Source: Epibacterium ulvae
GTDB taxonomy: Bacteria > Pseudomonadota > Alphaproteobacteria > Rhodobacterales > Rhodobacteraceae
Length of the DNA: 41,431 nt
Assembly (NCBI RefSeq): GCF_018678075.1
Contig: NZ_JAHHIR010000003.1
Location: forward strand, 1 to 41,431
Reading direction: 5' to 3'
In this document: positions 8,438 to 17,600 of the stretch, one piece after another
Layout of the letters: each line of letters opens with the position of its first letter
Numbering within the stretch: the first letter of the stretch is position 1
Notes under the pieces: model-generated
Told to the model about the DNA's origin: nothing
Database searches by the model: none
The model's input: the letters and a program-made list of their open reading frames with translations, nothing else
Made by a program: the position numbers and the translations under genes

Positions 8438-10375
8438 TCAAGGCAGGGAAACACCGCCCTCAAAGAACATTTGGCTTACGTACGGAGACGGATACCAAAG
8501 CTGACCAGAGATCGGCAGCGGATCGGGATGGTTGCGCACGTTATTGCGAGCCACACCGAAGGCTGGATCGCTTTGCACTAGACCGATCGTCAGAAACTGG
8601 TCGGCCGACATTTCGAGGAGTTGATCCATCGTAGCCTTGCGATCCTCGGCTGTCGCCGCACCTTTGACCAGATTGTATTGATCAAAGAGCGCCCTTATGG
8701 CTTCGGGCGGCTCAATACCCGTGTTAGGATCCACGCCCCAACGCGACCATTCCGGAGCCCAATACACCGCAGAACCAAATGGCAGATAGCACTCGGGCGA
8801 GGTGTAGGCGTCAGATTGACCGCCCGCGCAGTTCCAAATATAGGCGTCGTGCTCGGCACGGGCCGCGATTTCCTGAAGTCGCGCACGGTCACTAACCCGG
8901 ATTTGAACATCAAGGCCTACGTCGGCGGCATATGCGGAAACCAGTTCCATTACGTCTGGGAACTGTGCCCCAAAGACATCTGCTGTAAGGAAGACAAGCG
9001 TAAAACGGTCACCGTTAGGATCCAGGCGGAACCCATCGGAGTCCATTTCGGGCAGCACTTTGTCGAGGTATTCTTTCGCCAGATCCGGGTCGAATTCGGT
9101 AAATTGAGTGGCCATTCGCTCATTGTAAAGCGGCGAGACAGGCTGCGGCGCGGTCTGTGCCGCACGGCCGGAGCCAAAGTAGATCAGGTCGATGATTTCC
9201 TGCCGATCAACGGCATGGGACAGGCCGATACGGAAATCTTTATTATTGACGATCTCGTTCTTAACTGGATCGGGATTATTCAAATTCAGCATCAAGATCG
9301 CGCCGTTAGATGGCAGATCATTGGTGTCAAAAAAATCGTACTGACCCCGCTCCATGTTGTCGGTCAGCACGGCGCGGTTTGCAGGGCGGCCCAAATGCCG
9401 ATTCATGTAGTCGATTTCCCCATTGAACGCCTTAAGCAAGATCGTTTCTGGGTCTTCGACCTGATCCCAGCTTATGGCATCAAAATAGGGAAGCTGGTTA
9501 CCTTCGCGATCAACCTTCCAGAAGTATGGGTTTCTCACCGCGACGACGCGGTCGGAGGAGCCATACGCGTTCTGCAACGTCCAAGGGTGAAGCGTCGGGC
9601 GGTCCGTGTTCTGCCAGAATGCGGGCGTATGCAAATTGCCGGCCTTAAGGCGAAACAACGAAACCCAATCGGCGGCCGCGGGCTCTGCATCAATCAGAGC
9701 TTGAATACCGTCAGGATTGTAGTCGACATGGAACTGGCTCAGGTAGTGTCTGGGATAGTTCACCGGAAAGTATCCGAAGCCATAAGCCAAGTTGTTAATA
9801 AATAATCCGTTGGGGCTTTCGAATTGGAATTCGACTGTCAGATTGTCGATTTTGGTAACCTTTACCGGACCTTCAGGACCGACATAGATCGCATGTTTCG
9901 AAGTGGTCAGCCGTTCGTCCGAAAAGACCTCATACCAGAACATGATGTCATCTGCAGTAAATGGAGCTCCATCCGACCACTTCATGTCTTTGCGTAAGCT
10001 GAAGGTAAAAGTGGTGGCATCATCGGACACAGTCCAGCTTGAAGCGATGTTCGGCCGGACCTCAGTCCAGTCGGCGCTCCAACGCACAAGGTTCTCATGT
10101 CCGATGACACGCACGATATTGTGCTGATCGCCGCCACCGAGAATAGCGCGCCGCATCGTCCCTCCGTACTCCCCGATGGTGTCCAGTGTCTCGAACACGA
10201 GCGGGTCGGTGGGCAAGCGGTCCTCGACGGGAGGCAACTCTCCCGAAGCGACTCTCTCATCAAAGATCGGGGCTTGGCTGTAGCTTTGAGCGTGCGCACT
10301 AGCCCCAAGCAGTATCGCCGCCACCGCAGTTAAACCGACGCGGGTTAACCGCCTCTTCGTGTTGAAATTCCTCAT
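8438..10375 (-). CDS. Periplasmic solute-binding protein, family 5
   Basis: A 645-residue family-5 (peptide/nickel/oligosaccharide) binding protein. It has a signal peptide with a basic N-terminus (KRRLTR), a hydrophobic core and a likely cleavage after ASAHA. The KRR pair only weakly resembles a Tat signal. The mature part has the family's SWTVSDDATTFTFSLRKDMKWSDGAPFTADD segment (given here in two overlapping landmarks, SWTVSDD and WSDGAPFTADD). It is long for a peptide binder, in the size range of oligosaccharide-type members. An AGGGAGGAA Shine-Dalgarno precedes the ATG. It sits 26 bases after the dehydratase gene and just before its permeases. A sulfated galacto-oligosaccharide is the inferred ligand. 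Confidence 0.88.
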   Translation of the reverse strand: MRNFNTKRRLTRVGLTAVAAILLGASAHAQSYSQAPIFDERVASGELPPVEDRLPTDPLVFETLDTIGEYGGTMRRAILGGGDQHNIVRVIGHENLVRWSADWTEVRPNIASSWTVSDDATTFTFSLRKDMKWSDGAPFTADDIMFWYEVFSDERLTTSKHAIYVGPEGPVKVTKIDNLTVEFQFESPNGLFINNLAYGFGYFPVNYPRHYLSQFHVDYNPDGIQALIDAEPAAADWVSLFRLKAGNLHTPAFWQNTDRPTLHPWTLQNAYGSSDRVVAVRNPYFWKVDREGNQLPYFDAISWDQVEDPETILLKAFNGEIDYMNRHLGRPANRAVLTDNMERGQYDFFDTNDLPSNGAILMLNLNNPDPVKNEIVNNKDFRIGLSHAVDRQEIIDLIYFGSGRAAQTAPQPVSPLYNERMATQFTEFDPDLAKEYLDKVLPEMDSDGFRLDPNGDRFTLVFLTADVFGAQFPDVMELVSAYAADVGLDVQIRVSDRARLQEIAARAEHDAYIWNCAGGQSDAYTSPECYLPFGSAVYWAPEWSRWGVDPNTGIEPPEAIRALFDQYNLVKGAATAEDRKATMDQLLEMSADQFLTIGLVQSDPAFGVARNNVRNHPDPLPISGQLWYPSPYVSQMFFEGGVSLP

Positions 10376-10401
10376 TTCTTCCTCCCTGTTTTAGTTTTGC
10401 G

Positions 10402-11613
10402 TCACCAGTTGGTGACCGAACCGTCCGGCTTCTGTAGATGCGGACATTCGACGTGGTCAGGCGCAGAGGTACGGATCGCATCCTCGTCCACCTCAACGCC
10501 GAGGCCTGGCGCTTCGGGCACTGGATAAACAGGCCCGTCTAGTTCAATTTGTGTTGGGAACATGATAGGGTCGTGGAAACCAAGCGCTTCAGCTGGAGAT
10601 TGGCGTGTCTCAACCCAAGCAAGATTTGGCACAACCGCTGCCATGTGAACCGTAGCTGCGGTGCAGACCGGCCCGAGTGGGTTGTGGGGCATAAGATCAA
10701 TATAAGATCGCTCGCTCCAACCGGCGACTTTCAGGGCCTCCGTGAACCCACCGATGTTACAGATGTCGAGCCGCATGTACTGCGTCAGCCCTTGTTCAAG
10801 GAACGGTGCCGCCTGCCATTTCGAGGCAAACTCTTCGCCAACGGCGAAAGGAACATCCGTCATTCCGCGTAGCATCGCGTATGCTTCAGGCGCTTCGGAA
10901 CGTATCGGCTCTTCAAGAAAATCAAGCGTACCAGGTGGTAAGAGATTGCAGAAACTGACGATTTCGGACGGAGAGTAGCGATGATGCAGATCAATGCCGA
11001 TCGCCAAGTCGGGCCCAAACTCCGCGCGCATCGCCTTGAGAATATCAATGGTTCCGCCAAGTGACCGACGTGGGTTGAAGGAGGTGTCATCGGAAAAGCC
11101 TGACGGATAAATGCGGACGCACTCCCACCCTGCCTCAACTAACAACCGCGTTTTTTCCAACGACTGCTGAACCGTTTCCGCCATAAAACTTCCGAAAGTC
11201 GGCACAACATCGCGTTGCTTGCCGCCAAGCAGTTGATGCACAGGCACGCCCAGGCGCTTTCCGAGCAGATCATAAAGCGCGATGTCGATAGCTGACATCG
11301 CGGCGGTGATGACGCGACCACCTTCGAAATATTGGCTGCGATAGGCCTCTTGCCAAATGCGTCCAATCTGACGTGAGTCCTGACCAATTAGGAAGGTCGA
11401 GAAACTGTCGATCATCGCAGCGACTGAAGCTTCGCGCGACGACAGTCCGCTTTCGCCCCACCCCACAAGGCCGTCTTCGGTCTCTATCCTGACCAAAAGC
11501 TGATTGCGCGCTCCAACACGGGCAAGCAATGGCTCGATCCGTGCGATCTTCACCGCGCGCTGTGCTGCGGCAGTTGGCCCCCTTGGCGCAGTTATCTTTT
11601 GCTCTTTCGTCAC
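10402..11613 (-). CDS. Enolase-superfamily dehydratase, galactonate-dehydratase-like
   Basis: First gene of the operon. An upstream GTG exists at 11631, but an AAGGAG lies 7 bases before the GTG at 11613, giving 403 residues. Numbered from there, ligands and catalytic residues are visible at Asp208-x-His210 (GIDLHHRYS), Glu234 (FLEEP), Glu260 (VGEEFASKW) and His310 (MPHNPLGP). The D-x-H and PHNPLGP signatures are those of DgoD/ManD-type sugar-acid dehydratases, distinct from the second enolase-superfamily gene of this operon. The expected reaction is dehydration of a hexonate such as D-galactonate to a 2-keto-3-deoxy acid, feeding dgoK. Exact substrate unproven; mannonate or an epimer is an alternative. 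Confidence 0.82.
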   Translation of the reverse strand: MTKEQKITAPRGPTAAAQRAVKIARIEPLLARVGARNQLLVRIETEDGLVGWGESGLSSREASVAAMIDSFSTFLIGQDSRQIGRIWQEAYRSQYFEGGRVITAAMSAIDIALYDLLGKRLGVPVHQLLGGKQRDVVPTFGSFMAETVQQSLEKTRLLVEAGWECVRIYPSGFSDDTSFNPRRSLGGTIDILKAMRAEFGPDLAIGIDLHHRYSPSEIVSFCNLLPPGTLDFLEEPIRSEAPEAYAMLRGMTDVPFAVGEEFASKWQAAPFLEQGLTQYMRLDICNIGGFTEALKVAGWSERSYIDLMPHNPLGPVCTAATVHMAAVVPNLAWVETRQSPAEALGFHDPIMFPTQIELDGPVYPVPEAPGLGVEVDEDAIRTSAPDHVECPHLQKPDGSVTNW

Positions 11614-11669
11614 CGTCGCACTCCTTGACACGAATCTTGCCTACCACTATTGATAACACAATTTCAAAA

Positions 11670-11683
11670 AATCGTACATTATT
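11670..11683. promoter_or_regulatory. Putative GntR operator, divergent promoter 1
   Basis: AATCGTACATTATT lies in the 130-base gap between the nine-gene operon (minus) and sulfatase 1 (plus). The 12-base word TCGTACATTATT recurs at 14826-14837 and 20658-20669, each in another divergent gap of the island. The GTAC core suits GntR-family operators, and a GntR gene is nearby. Confidence 0.6.
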
Positions 11684-11743
11684 TTTAGCGGATTATCCAC
11701 GAAAAGAGCGTGCACGAAACTTGAAGCTTGCGAGACCACAAAA

Positions 11744-13150
11744 ATGCCCAACAAAAACAACATCATACTTTTCATTACTGATCAGTGGCGTTGGGATACG
11801 CTGAATGATCCTTCGAACCCTGCGAGACTTCCGAACCTGCAAAATTTCCGTGATGAAGCGGTGAAATTCGACAATGCCTTCACCACTGTACCGTTGTGCA
11901 CGCCTGCTCGTGGAAGCCTTTTCACCGGCCGCCTGCCCCACCAGAACGGCACAATGGACAATGTTCAAGGCAAAGCCTTTTACCCGCACGGCAAGCTTCA
12001 CCCTGACCAAAAAACCTATCTCGAACGACTACGTGAGAGTGGCTATCATGTTGCGTTTGTTGGAAAATGGCATCTCGGAGATGGCACTTTGCAAGACCGC
12101 GGCATTGATGATGTGGTCCTGTCTGACGGCGGTGACGTCCCACTTACTGCTACGGGCGACGTGACCTTTAGCGAAACCCGAAAATCGCCCTACTACGGAA
12201 CAATTACAGACGGCGAACCGCTAGACGGAATTCGTGTCGATAACGCCATAGATTTACTTCCCCGCCTTGCGTCGTCGGACAAGCCGTTCTGCTTGGTGGT
12301 CTCGCTACACGCACCACATTTTCCACACCACGTACCCGAGAGATACGTCGCTCTATATGACGACTTGCCGAAAGACTATGTGCCGGAAAATTGGTGCAAG
12401 CAGTTCAGCGAACCGAACAAGCCTGTTGCCCAGTCTCGTCCTTGGCACGAGGTGCATGACACATCGCACATGAGTGCAAACGACTGGCGGCGCACCGCGC
12501 AGCACTACTGGGGCTTTTGTAGCTACACCGATGCGCTTTTCGGTCGGTTCCGTACGGCAGTTTCTCAAGCTGGACTGACTGAGAACACCGTGCTTGCCTT
12601 CACCTCGGACCACGGTGAAATGCTGGGTGCCCATGGTTGGTTCGACAAGGGGCCATTTTTCTATGAGGAAGTGATGCGTATCCCGATGTTGATCCGTGCC
12701 CCCGGGCAAATCAATGAAACGAGGCAGAACTTTGTTTCACTCCACGACCTCTTACCGACTCTCATCAATTGTGCCGGAGGCGACATTGAGCCCGATAGAT
12801 CCTATTTCAACACCCAGTCCGACGCCGCCTTCTTTGTCTACGACGCCTATCAAGGTCGACAGTTCCGTTTTCGAGGCATCCGCGAGAAGCGTTTTAAGTA
12901 TGCATGGAGCCCACATGACCTAGAAGAGCTCTATGATCTCGAAAACGATCCGGCTGAGCGTATCAACCTCGCGGGCGACCCAATTCACACAAACACGCAG
13001 GCGCGGCTAAAAAATCGTCTGTTCGACTGGATGGGCAAGGAAGGTGACTGGCTTTCCGGCCCCGCACATCACCCTCCTGTCGGAAGCTACATCGATGGTC
13101 GCGGGAGCGAGGAACAGCATGTTCACCCAGCGCTAGGGCCTCGGTCATAG
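11744..13150 (+). CDS. Cytoplasmic type I sulfatase (CTPAR motif)
   Basis: A 468-residue S1-family sulfatase. The formylglycine motif is C52-T-P-A-R56, followed by GSLFTGR. Other active-site landmarks are Asp13 (TDQWRWD), Lys108-x-His110 (GKWHLG), Asp289-His290 (SDHGE) and Lys302 (DKGP). These hydrolyse a sulfate ester after Cys52 is converted to formylglycine. There is no signal peptide, so it should act in the cytosol on imported substrate. It starts 130 bases from the divergent operon and its 3' end overlaps the formylglycine-generating enzyme gene tail to tail by 28 bases. The ribosome site is weak. The sulfated position cleaved cannot be told from sequence. Confidence 0.92.
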   Translation: MPNKNNIILFITDQWRWDTLNDPSNPARLPNLQNFRDEAVKFDNAFTTVPLCTPARGSLFTGRLPHQNGTMDNVQGKAFYPHGKLHPDQKTYLERLRESGYHVAFVGKWHLGDGTLQDRGIDDVVLSDGGDVPLTATGDVTFSETRKSPYYGTITDGEPLDGIRVDNAIDLLPRLASSDKPFCLVVSLHAPHFPHHVPERYVALYDDLPKDYVPENWCKQFSEPNKPVAQSRPWHEVHDTSHMSANDWRRTAQHYWGFCSYTDALFGRFRTAVSQAGLTENTVLAFTSDHGEMLGAHGWFDKGPFFYEEVMRIPMLIRAPGQINETRQNFVSLHDLLPTLINCAGGDIEPDRSYFNTQSDAAFFVYDAYQGRQFRFRGIREKRFKYAWSPHDLEELYDLENDPAERINLAGDPIHTNTQARLKNRLFDWMGKEGDWLSGPAHHPPVGSYIDGRGSEEQHVHPALGPRS

Positions 13151-14064
13151 ACCACCCGAAACCCCGTATGACCGCTCGTGCTGTCAGGTGTGTTGCCCGT
13201 ACGGGCCGCAATGCGATACCGGTAGCAGTAGCTGCGGTGACACAGGAATGACCCGCCCTTGAGCAGCTTGCGCCCCTTGGAGGCAGCGTTAATCCGGCGA
13301 GCTTCGCGAGAGACACCGCGCACCCGAAAGGGTTCGGCCGTCCATTCCCAGACATTGCCGACCATCTGGTGCAACCCGTAACCATTGGGGGCAAAGGCCA
13401 TCACAGGTGCCGGCCCCGTGAAACCATCCGCCCCCGTATCAACGGTCGGAAACTCTCCCTGCCAAATGTTCACCAGATGCGCATTTTTGTCCGAAGGCTC
13501 TTCGTCGCCCCAAGGATAGCGCACATCACCTAGACCGCCGCGCGCCGCATTTTCCCACTCCGCCTCTTTGGGCAACCGTCCGCCCGCCCACGTCGCGAAG
13601 TCACGCGCATCCTGCCATGCCACATGGGTGACCGGCAAATCCTCATCGGCGGGGGGGCCATCAGGCCCGGTCGGCCAACCCCAACTGGCGTAATCTATCC
13701 GCCGCCACCATTCCAGACCTTCGACCCCCAGCGTCCCCACGCCGTCATTGGGCAAATGACTAAAAAACACATAGGACCACCCCAATTGCTCGGCCACTGT
13801 GCGATACCCCGTTGAGGCAACAAAACGTCGAAATTGTCCGACACTGATGGCTCCGGCTTCGACCCATAGGTGACGAACCTTTTTGCGGACCAACGGCCCT
13901 TCGGCATCCTGCGAAATCTGCGGCGCGTCCGTACCAACCAGGGCCGCCCCCCCTGGCACAAGTCGGCAGTTGCGCATGTGAAGCACTGGATTGGGGCAGA
14001 TCGGCGGCGCCGCCAATGCAACATCGCCCTCTCCGGACGGGGCGCAGCAGCTGACCTTAGCCAT
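13123..14064 (-). CDS. Formylglycine-generating enzyme (sulfatase-activating)
   Basis: SUMF1/FGE-family protein of 313 residues when started at the ATG 14064, which overlaps the GntR stop (ATGGCTAA); the frame is open to 14112. It keeps the family core: LPVTHVAWQDARDFATWAGG, then RLPKEAEWENAARGG, RYPWG and GNVWEW. The two copper-binding catalytic cysteines sit at Cys275 and Cys280 in GGSFLCHRSYCYRYR, with the spacing of five known in FGE. It has no signal peptide, so it should mature the two cytoplasmic sulfatases of this island using oxygen and copper. Its end overlaps sulfatase 1. Co-transcription with the regulator gene is likely. Confidence 0.92.
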   Translation of the reverse strand: MAKVSCCAPSGEGDVALAAPPICPNPVLHMRNCRLVPGGAALVGTDAPQISQDAEGPLVRKKVRHLWVEAGAISVGQFRRFVASTGYRTVAEQLGWSYVFFSHLPNDGVGTLGVEGLEWWRRIDYASWGWPTGPDGPPADEDLPVTHVAWQDARDFATWAGGRLPKEAEWENAARGGLGDVRYPWGDEEPSDKNAHLVNIWQGEFPTVDTGADGFTGPAPVMAFAPNGYGLHQMVGNVWEWTAEPFRVRGVSREARRINAASKGRKLLKGGSFLCHRSYCYRYRIAARTGNTPDSTSGHTGFRVVYDRGPSAG

Positions 14065-14758
14065 TTCGACCACGGGACCGCGTTTGATTGATACGCAGTT
14101 GATCCACCACATGGCGGCCCGCGTCCTGAATGTGCCGGTTCAGCGTCGACACGGCCAAGTTTACATCCTGCGCCTTGATCGAATCAATCAGCTCACGGTG
14201 CTCCTGTATGATCGCTTCCTGTCGCCCAATGGCAATGGGAACGCGTGTGCTGATCGAGCCGAGAATCTCGCGATGCTGTTTCCAGACGCCAAAGGCCACG
14301 CGATTGTAATGGCGTTCGTACATATACTCGTGGAACTGGTGGTTCAGCTCCGTATGGCGCGCCTTGTTCGAGAAATTGATCGCTTCGATTTCCGACTGGA
14401 TACGCTCCAACTCTGCGATGTCTTCCGCGCTAGCAGTCTCCACGAAAAGTTTCAGCAGATATGGTTCAAGCTGGTAACCGACCTCGGCCACGTCGCGAAC
14501 GAACTCCATGTCGATAGGGCGCACCCGCGCGCCTTGATTGGGTGTAAACAGAACCAGCCCTTCCCCCCGCAATTGTTGCAGCGCCTCGCGTATCGGGTTG
14601 GTCGACGTGTTGTGCTGCTTAGCAAGCTCCGAGATCTTCAGCCGCGCATTCGCTTCAAGCCTGCCTGACAGGATATCATGCCGGATCGCATCATAGATCG
14701 ATGTCTGGGATACATCGGCTGCGTCAGAGGCAAGTGCAATGGGTCCGGCAGTGCTCAT
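14057..14758 (-). CDS. GntR-family regulator, FCD subfamily
   Basis: N-terminal winged helix (residues about 15-75) with the recognition region KISELAKQHNTSTNPIREAL, then an all-helical FCD ligand-binding domain of about 150 residues containing HTELNHQFHEYMY and the late HRELIDSIKAQD histidine. An upstream in-frame TTG at 14773 is possible; the ATG at 14758 seems more likely and gives 233 residues. FCD regulators usually sense sugar acids or other carboxylates and repress divergent genes. It is divergent from the lactonase gene across a gap holding the repeated TCGTACATTATT word, so it is the natural candidate to control all three promoters of the island. It overlaps the formylglycine-generating enzyme gene by 8 bases. 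Confidence 0.9.
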   Translation of the reverse strand: MSTAGPIALASDAADVSQTSIYDAIRHDILSGRLEANARLKISELAKQHNTSTNPIREALQQLRGEGLVLFTPNQGARVRPIDMEFVRDVAEVGYQLEPYLLKLFVETASAEDIAELERIQSEIEAINFSNKARHTELNHQFHEYMYERHYNRVAFGVWKQHREILGSISTRVPIAIGRQEAIIQEHRELIDSIKAQDVNLAVSTLNRHIQDAGRHVVDQLRINQTRSRGRNG

Positions 14759-14825
14759 TTCATAATCGTCCAAAGGTTCTGGCGTTTAGAGGCTGGCCAC
14801 TCTGTCGCGCATGATTTATAATTTT

Positions 14826-14837
14826 TCGTACATTATT
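14826..14837. promoter_or_regulatory. Putative GntR operator, divergent promoter 2
   Basis: TCGTACATTATT in the 96-base gap between gntR (minus) and the lactonase gene (plus), identical over 12 bases to the other two sites. This placement suggests autoregulation. Confidence 0.6.
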
Positions 14838-14854
14838 CTGACGAAGGTGCCAAG

Positions 14855-15712
14855 ATGAACTTACCGATTAGCGCAGATCCCGCCAAGGCCGGATGCGGTG
14901 AAGGACTGCTTTGGGATGAACACCGCGGCCTTGTTTGGTGGGTCGACATCGCAAAAGAGGCGCTTCACTCCTACGACCCGGCAACACAGCACGCCAAGCG
15001 GGTCGCGATGCCATATCTTATCAGTGCGCTCGCGCTTGATCAGAACGGGGATTTGCTGATCGCCACCAAATACGGTCTGGGCCGTGTCGACCCAGAGAAC
15101 GGCACCATAGTGCTGTTACATGATCCGGAGCCAGATGCCGCGGGCAATCGTTTGAATGATATGCTCGCAGGCCCCGATGGTGCGCTTTGGATCGGGACAA
15201 TGTCCGAAGGCGCGAAGGGACCGACCGGCGCACTTTATCGGTATGCGGACGGCCAGCCAAAGACCATGATGACCGGCTGCACAATTTCCAATGGTCTGGC
15301 TTCTAGCCCCGACGGGACACGCCTCTACTTCGTCGACAGTGTGCCGGGTATTCTACATGTCTATGAGGACGACATTTGGCAGGTGTTGCGCCGATTTGAC
15401 ACCAGTACAGGCAAGCCGGACGGACTTACCGTGGATGCCGATGGTACCCTTTGGATCGCAATCTGCGATCGGGGACAAGTCATCGGCATGACACCTGAGG
15501 GGGAGATCACCACGCGGATCGATCTGCCCTGTGAGATCGTGACAAACTGTACGTTTGGCGGAGCGGACCTCAAGACCTTGTTTGTGACAACAGGCACCTT
15601 CAGCATGACTGACCAAGAAAAGGCCGCCAACCCCGCGGCTGGCGGCCTGTTCACTATAGAGATGGGGGTGGCAGGTCTGCCGCCCCACCGTGCCAACTGG
15701 CCCGAGGCCTAA
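14855..15712 (+). CDS. SMP-30/gluconolactonase-family lactonase
   Basis: A 285-residue six-bladed beta-propeller lactonase with the family's metal ligands visible: Glu16 (GCGEGLLWD), Asn146 (ISNGLASSPDG) and Asp189 (KPDGLTVDADG). The substrate-site segment NRLND is at residues 98-102. Such enzymes hydrolyse aldonolactones to aldonic acids in the cytoplasm. It has a good GAAGG ribosome site. Divergent from gntR, it would link a sugar dehydrogenase (the SDR at 16836-17600) to the galactonate-dehydratase-like enzyme. A galactono-lactone is the inferred substrate; gluconolactone or arabinonolactone are alternatives. Confidence 0.88.
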   Translation: MNLPISADPAKAGCGEGLLWDEHRGLVWWVDIAKEALHSYDPATQHAKRVAMPYLISALALDQNGDLLIATKYGLGRVDPENGTIVLLHDPEPDAAGNRLNDMLAGPDGALWIGTMSEGAKGPTGALYRYADGQPKTMMTGCTISNGLASSPDGTRLYFVDSVPGILHVYEDDIWQVLRRFDTSTGKPDGLTVDADGTLWIAICDRGQVIGMTPEGEITTRIDLPCEIVTNCTFGGADLKTLFVTTGTFSMTDQEKAANPAAGGLFTIEMGVAGLPPHRANWPEA

Positions 15713-15721
15713 CACATGGTT

Positions 15722-15750
15722 CTTGCCGGTGGGGAGGATGCCCCGGCAAG
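15722..15750. terminator. Bidirectional terminator between convergent genes
   Basis: CTTGCCGG (15722-15729) pairs with CCGGCAAG (15743-15750) in the 45-base gap between the convergent lactonase and malK-like genes. T-runs are absent on both sides, so its strength is uncertain. Confidence 0.55.
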
Positions 15751-15757
15751 ACACCCC

Positions 15758-16843
15758 TCAGCGAATGCGCACGCCGCTATCGTCATCAAAAACCAATGCA
15801 GCGGAGGGATCGAAAGAGACTGTCAGACGGCCACCTTTGGATGGCCGTGCAGCCCCCCGAAGTTCAACGATCACGGGGTGCGCCTCGCCTTCGAAAGACG
15901 AATAGGCGTATGACACACCGCCGAGGTTCTCAATCACATCGATGTCGAGAGAGGCCTGCATCGCACCATCTGCCGCGAAGTGTTCCGGACGCAGGCCTAC
16001 TTTTACCTGCTGCCCACGTACGAGCGCTTGCGTGACCTGAACAGGGAGCGGCGCATCCCCTAAACGCGGTACTGAAACCATAGTTTGTCCATTGTCCGTA
16101 GACATAACAGTCGCATCAAAGAAATTCATACGGGGCGAACCGATAAATCCAGCGACGAACAGATTGTCGGGGTCGTCATAGAGTTTGGCCGGTGATCCGG
16201 CTTGCTCAATACGACCGTCGCGTAGAACGACGATCTTGTCAGCCATGGTCATGGCCTCCACCTGATCGTGCGTGACGTAGATCATTGTCGCGCCCAACTG
16301 CTTGTGCAGCTTGGCAATCTCCACACGCATCTCAACCCGCAATTCGGCATCGAGGTTCGAAAGTGGTTCGTCAAACAGGAACACATCCGGTTGCCGTACG
16401 ATGGCACGGCCAATGGCGACGCGTTGGCGTTGCCCCCCCGACAGGGCCTTGGGCTTGCGATCCATGTAGTCGGTCAACTTCAGAATACGGGCAGCTTCAT
16501 CGACCTTTTTTGCGATCTCGGCCTTCGGGGTCTTTCCGATCTTGAGTCCAAAGCTCATATTCTCGCGCACGGTCATGTGGGGATACAAAGCGTAGGTTTG
16601 GAACACCATGGACACGCCGCGCTTGGCCGGATCCATGTGCGTCACATCCCGCCCGCCGATTGTCATGCGTCCATCCGAGGTTTCCTCAAGGCCCGCAATC
16701 ATGCGAAGAAGCGTTGATTTCCCACAGCCCGAAGGGCCAACAAAGACGCAGAAATCGCCATCCTCGACCTCAAGGTCCACGCCGTGGACCACTTGCACGT
16801 TGCCGTATTTCTTAACGGCCTGCTTCAGCGACAATTCAGCCAT
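15758..16843 (-). CDS. Sugar ABC importer ATPase (MalK/UgpC-like)
   Basis: ATPase of 361 residues from the ATG at 16843, which overlaps the SDR stop (ATGGCTGA) and has GGAAGGGAA upstream; the frame is open to 16864. Walker A is GPSGCGKST, the signature [11 protein letters not shown], and Walker [15 protein letters not shown]-terminal regulatory OB-fold domain contains KVGLRPEH. This is the standard CUT1-type energiser for carbohydrate import and the last gene of the second transporter operon. It serves the MalF/MalG-like permeases upstream. Confidence 0.92.
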   Translation of the reverse strand: MAELSLKQAVKKYGNVQVVHGVDLEVEDGDFCVFVGPSGCGKSTLLRMIAGLEETSDGRMTIGGRDVTHMDPAKRGVSMVFQTYALYPHMTVRENMSFGLKIGKTPKAEIAKKVDEAARILKLTDYMDRKPKALSGGQRQRVAIGRAIVRQPDVFLFDEPLSNLDAELRVEMRVEIAKLHKQLGATMIYVTHDQVEAMTMADKIVVLRDGRIEQAGSPAKLYDDPDNLFVAGFIGSPRMNFFDATVMSTDNGQTMVSVPRLGDAPLPVQVTQALVRGQQVKVGLRPEHFAADGAMQASLDIDVIENLGGVSYAYSSFEGEAHPVIVELRGAARPSKGGRLTVSFDPSAALVFDDDSGVRIR

Positions 16844-17600
16844 TGCGCTTCCCTTCCAAGTCAAAAATATCCAAAAGCGATGACATGCCGCGATCTGCGA
16901 GCAGGTCGGAACCGTTCAGCGCAGCCCCCGCGTCTGACAGTAAAAACACCGCCAGAGCGCCGATTTCATCCACGGTCGTGACCTCTGCGTCCGGCGTCCA
17001 CGACCGAAAGCGTTCGGCCAATTCCGGCGTCTTCATCGCCTCCTCAACGATCTCGGTCCGGGTCATTGCCGGACTTATGGCATTCACGCGCAAGCCCTTG
17101 GCGCCCAGCGACCACGCCATGGCGCGGGTCATCGCCACGATCGCGGCCTTAGTTGCGGCGTAACCTTCATGGCCGGGATTGGTGGCGCGCGCGTGTACAG
17201 ACGCGATATTGACGATCGCGCCCCTCCCGGCCTCCGCCATGATCCGTCCTGCCGCTTGGCATCCCACGAGAACGGAACGCTGGTTGACCGTCCAGAGTGT
17301 TTCCATCTGATCACGGGTCATCTCGAGAAACGGCACCTTGATGGTGACGCCGGCGTTGTTGACCATGCCATCCAGCTTGCCCATGCGCTTATGCGACGTC
17401 GTAATTGCCTCCTCAAAGGCGTCCAGATCCGTCACGTCGACCTGCGCAAAATCTGCGCTTATCTCGGTCATCTTAGCGCGGCCGTCGTCTTTATCAAAGC
17501 CTGTCACCTGCGCCCCCGCCTTGGCACAGGCGCGGGCGATGCCCAGCCCGATGCCCGCCGCGGCGCCGGTGACGATGATATGTTTCCCTGTCAGGTTCAT
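16836..17600 (-). CDS. Short-chain dehydrogenase/reductase
   Basis: A classical 254-residue SDR: dinucleotide-binding TGAAAGIG (11-18), NNAG (81-84), and the catalytic Ser134, Tyr147 and Lys151 all present. An acidic residue (FDKDD) after the second strand points to NAD rather than NADP. It is embedded in the sugar-importer operon (ATGA overlap with the permease before it, 8-base overlap with the ATPase after it), so it most likely oxidises the imported sugar. With the lactonase and the galactonate-dehydratase-like enzyme it would form a De Ley-Doudoroff-type oxidation of galactose or a related hexose. Fucose or other sugars are possible. Confidence 0.87.
   Translation of the reverse strand: MNLTGKHIIVTGAAAGIGLGIARACAKAGAQVTGFDKDDGRAKMTEISADFAQVDVTDLDAFEEAITTSHKRMGKLDGMVNNAGVTIKVPFLEMTRDQMETLWTVNQRSVLVGCQAAGRIMAEAGRGAIVNIASVHARATNPGHEGYAATKAAIVAMTRAMAWSLGAKGLRVNAISPAMTRTEIVEEAMKTPELAERFRSWTPDAEVTTVDEIGALAVFLLSDAGAALNGSDLLADRGMSSLLDIFDLEGKRNG

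Noticed and set aside
8621-9805. Long plus-strand open frame of 394 codons
   Set aside because: Antisense to the family-5 binding-protein gene; no family resemblance and no ribosome site. It is a by-product of high GC.
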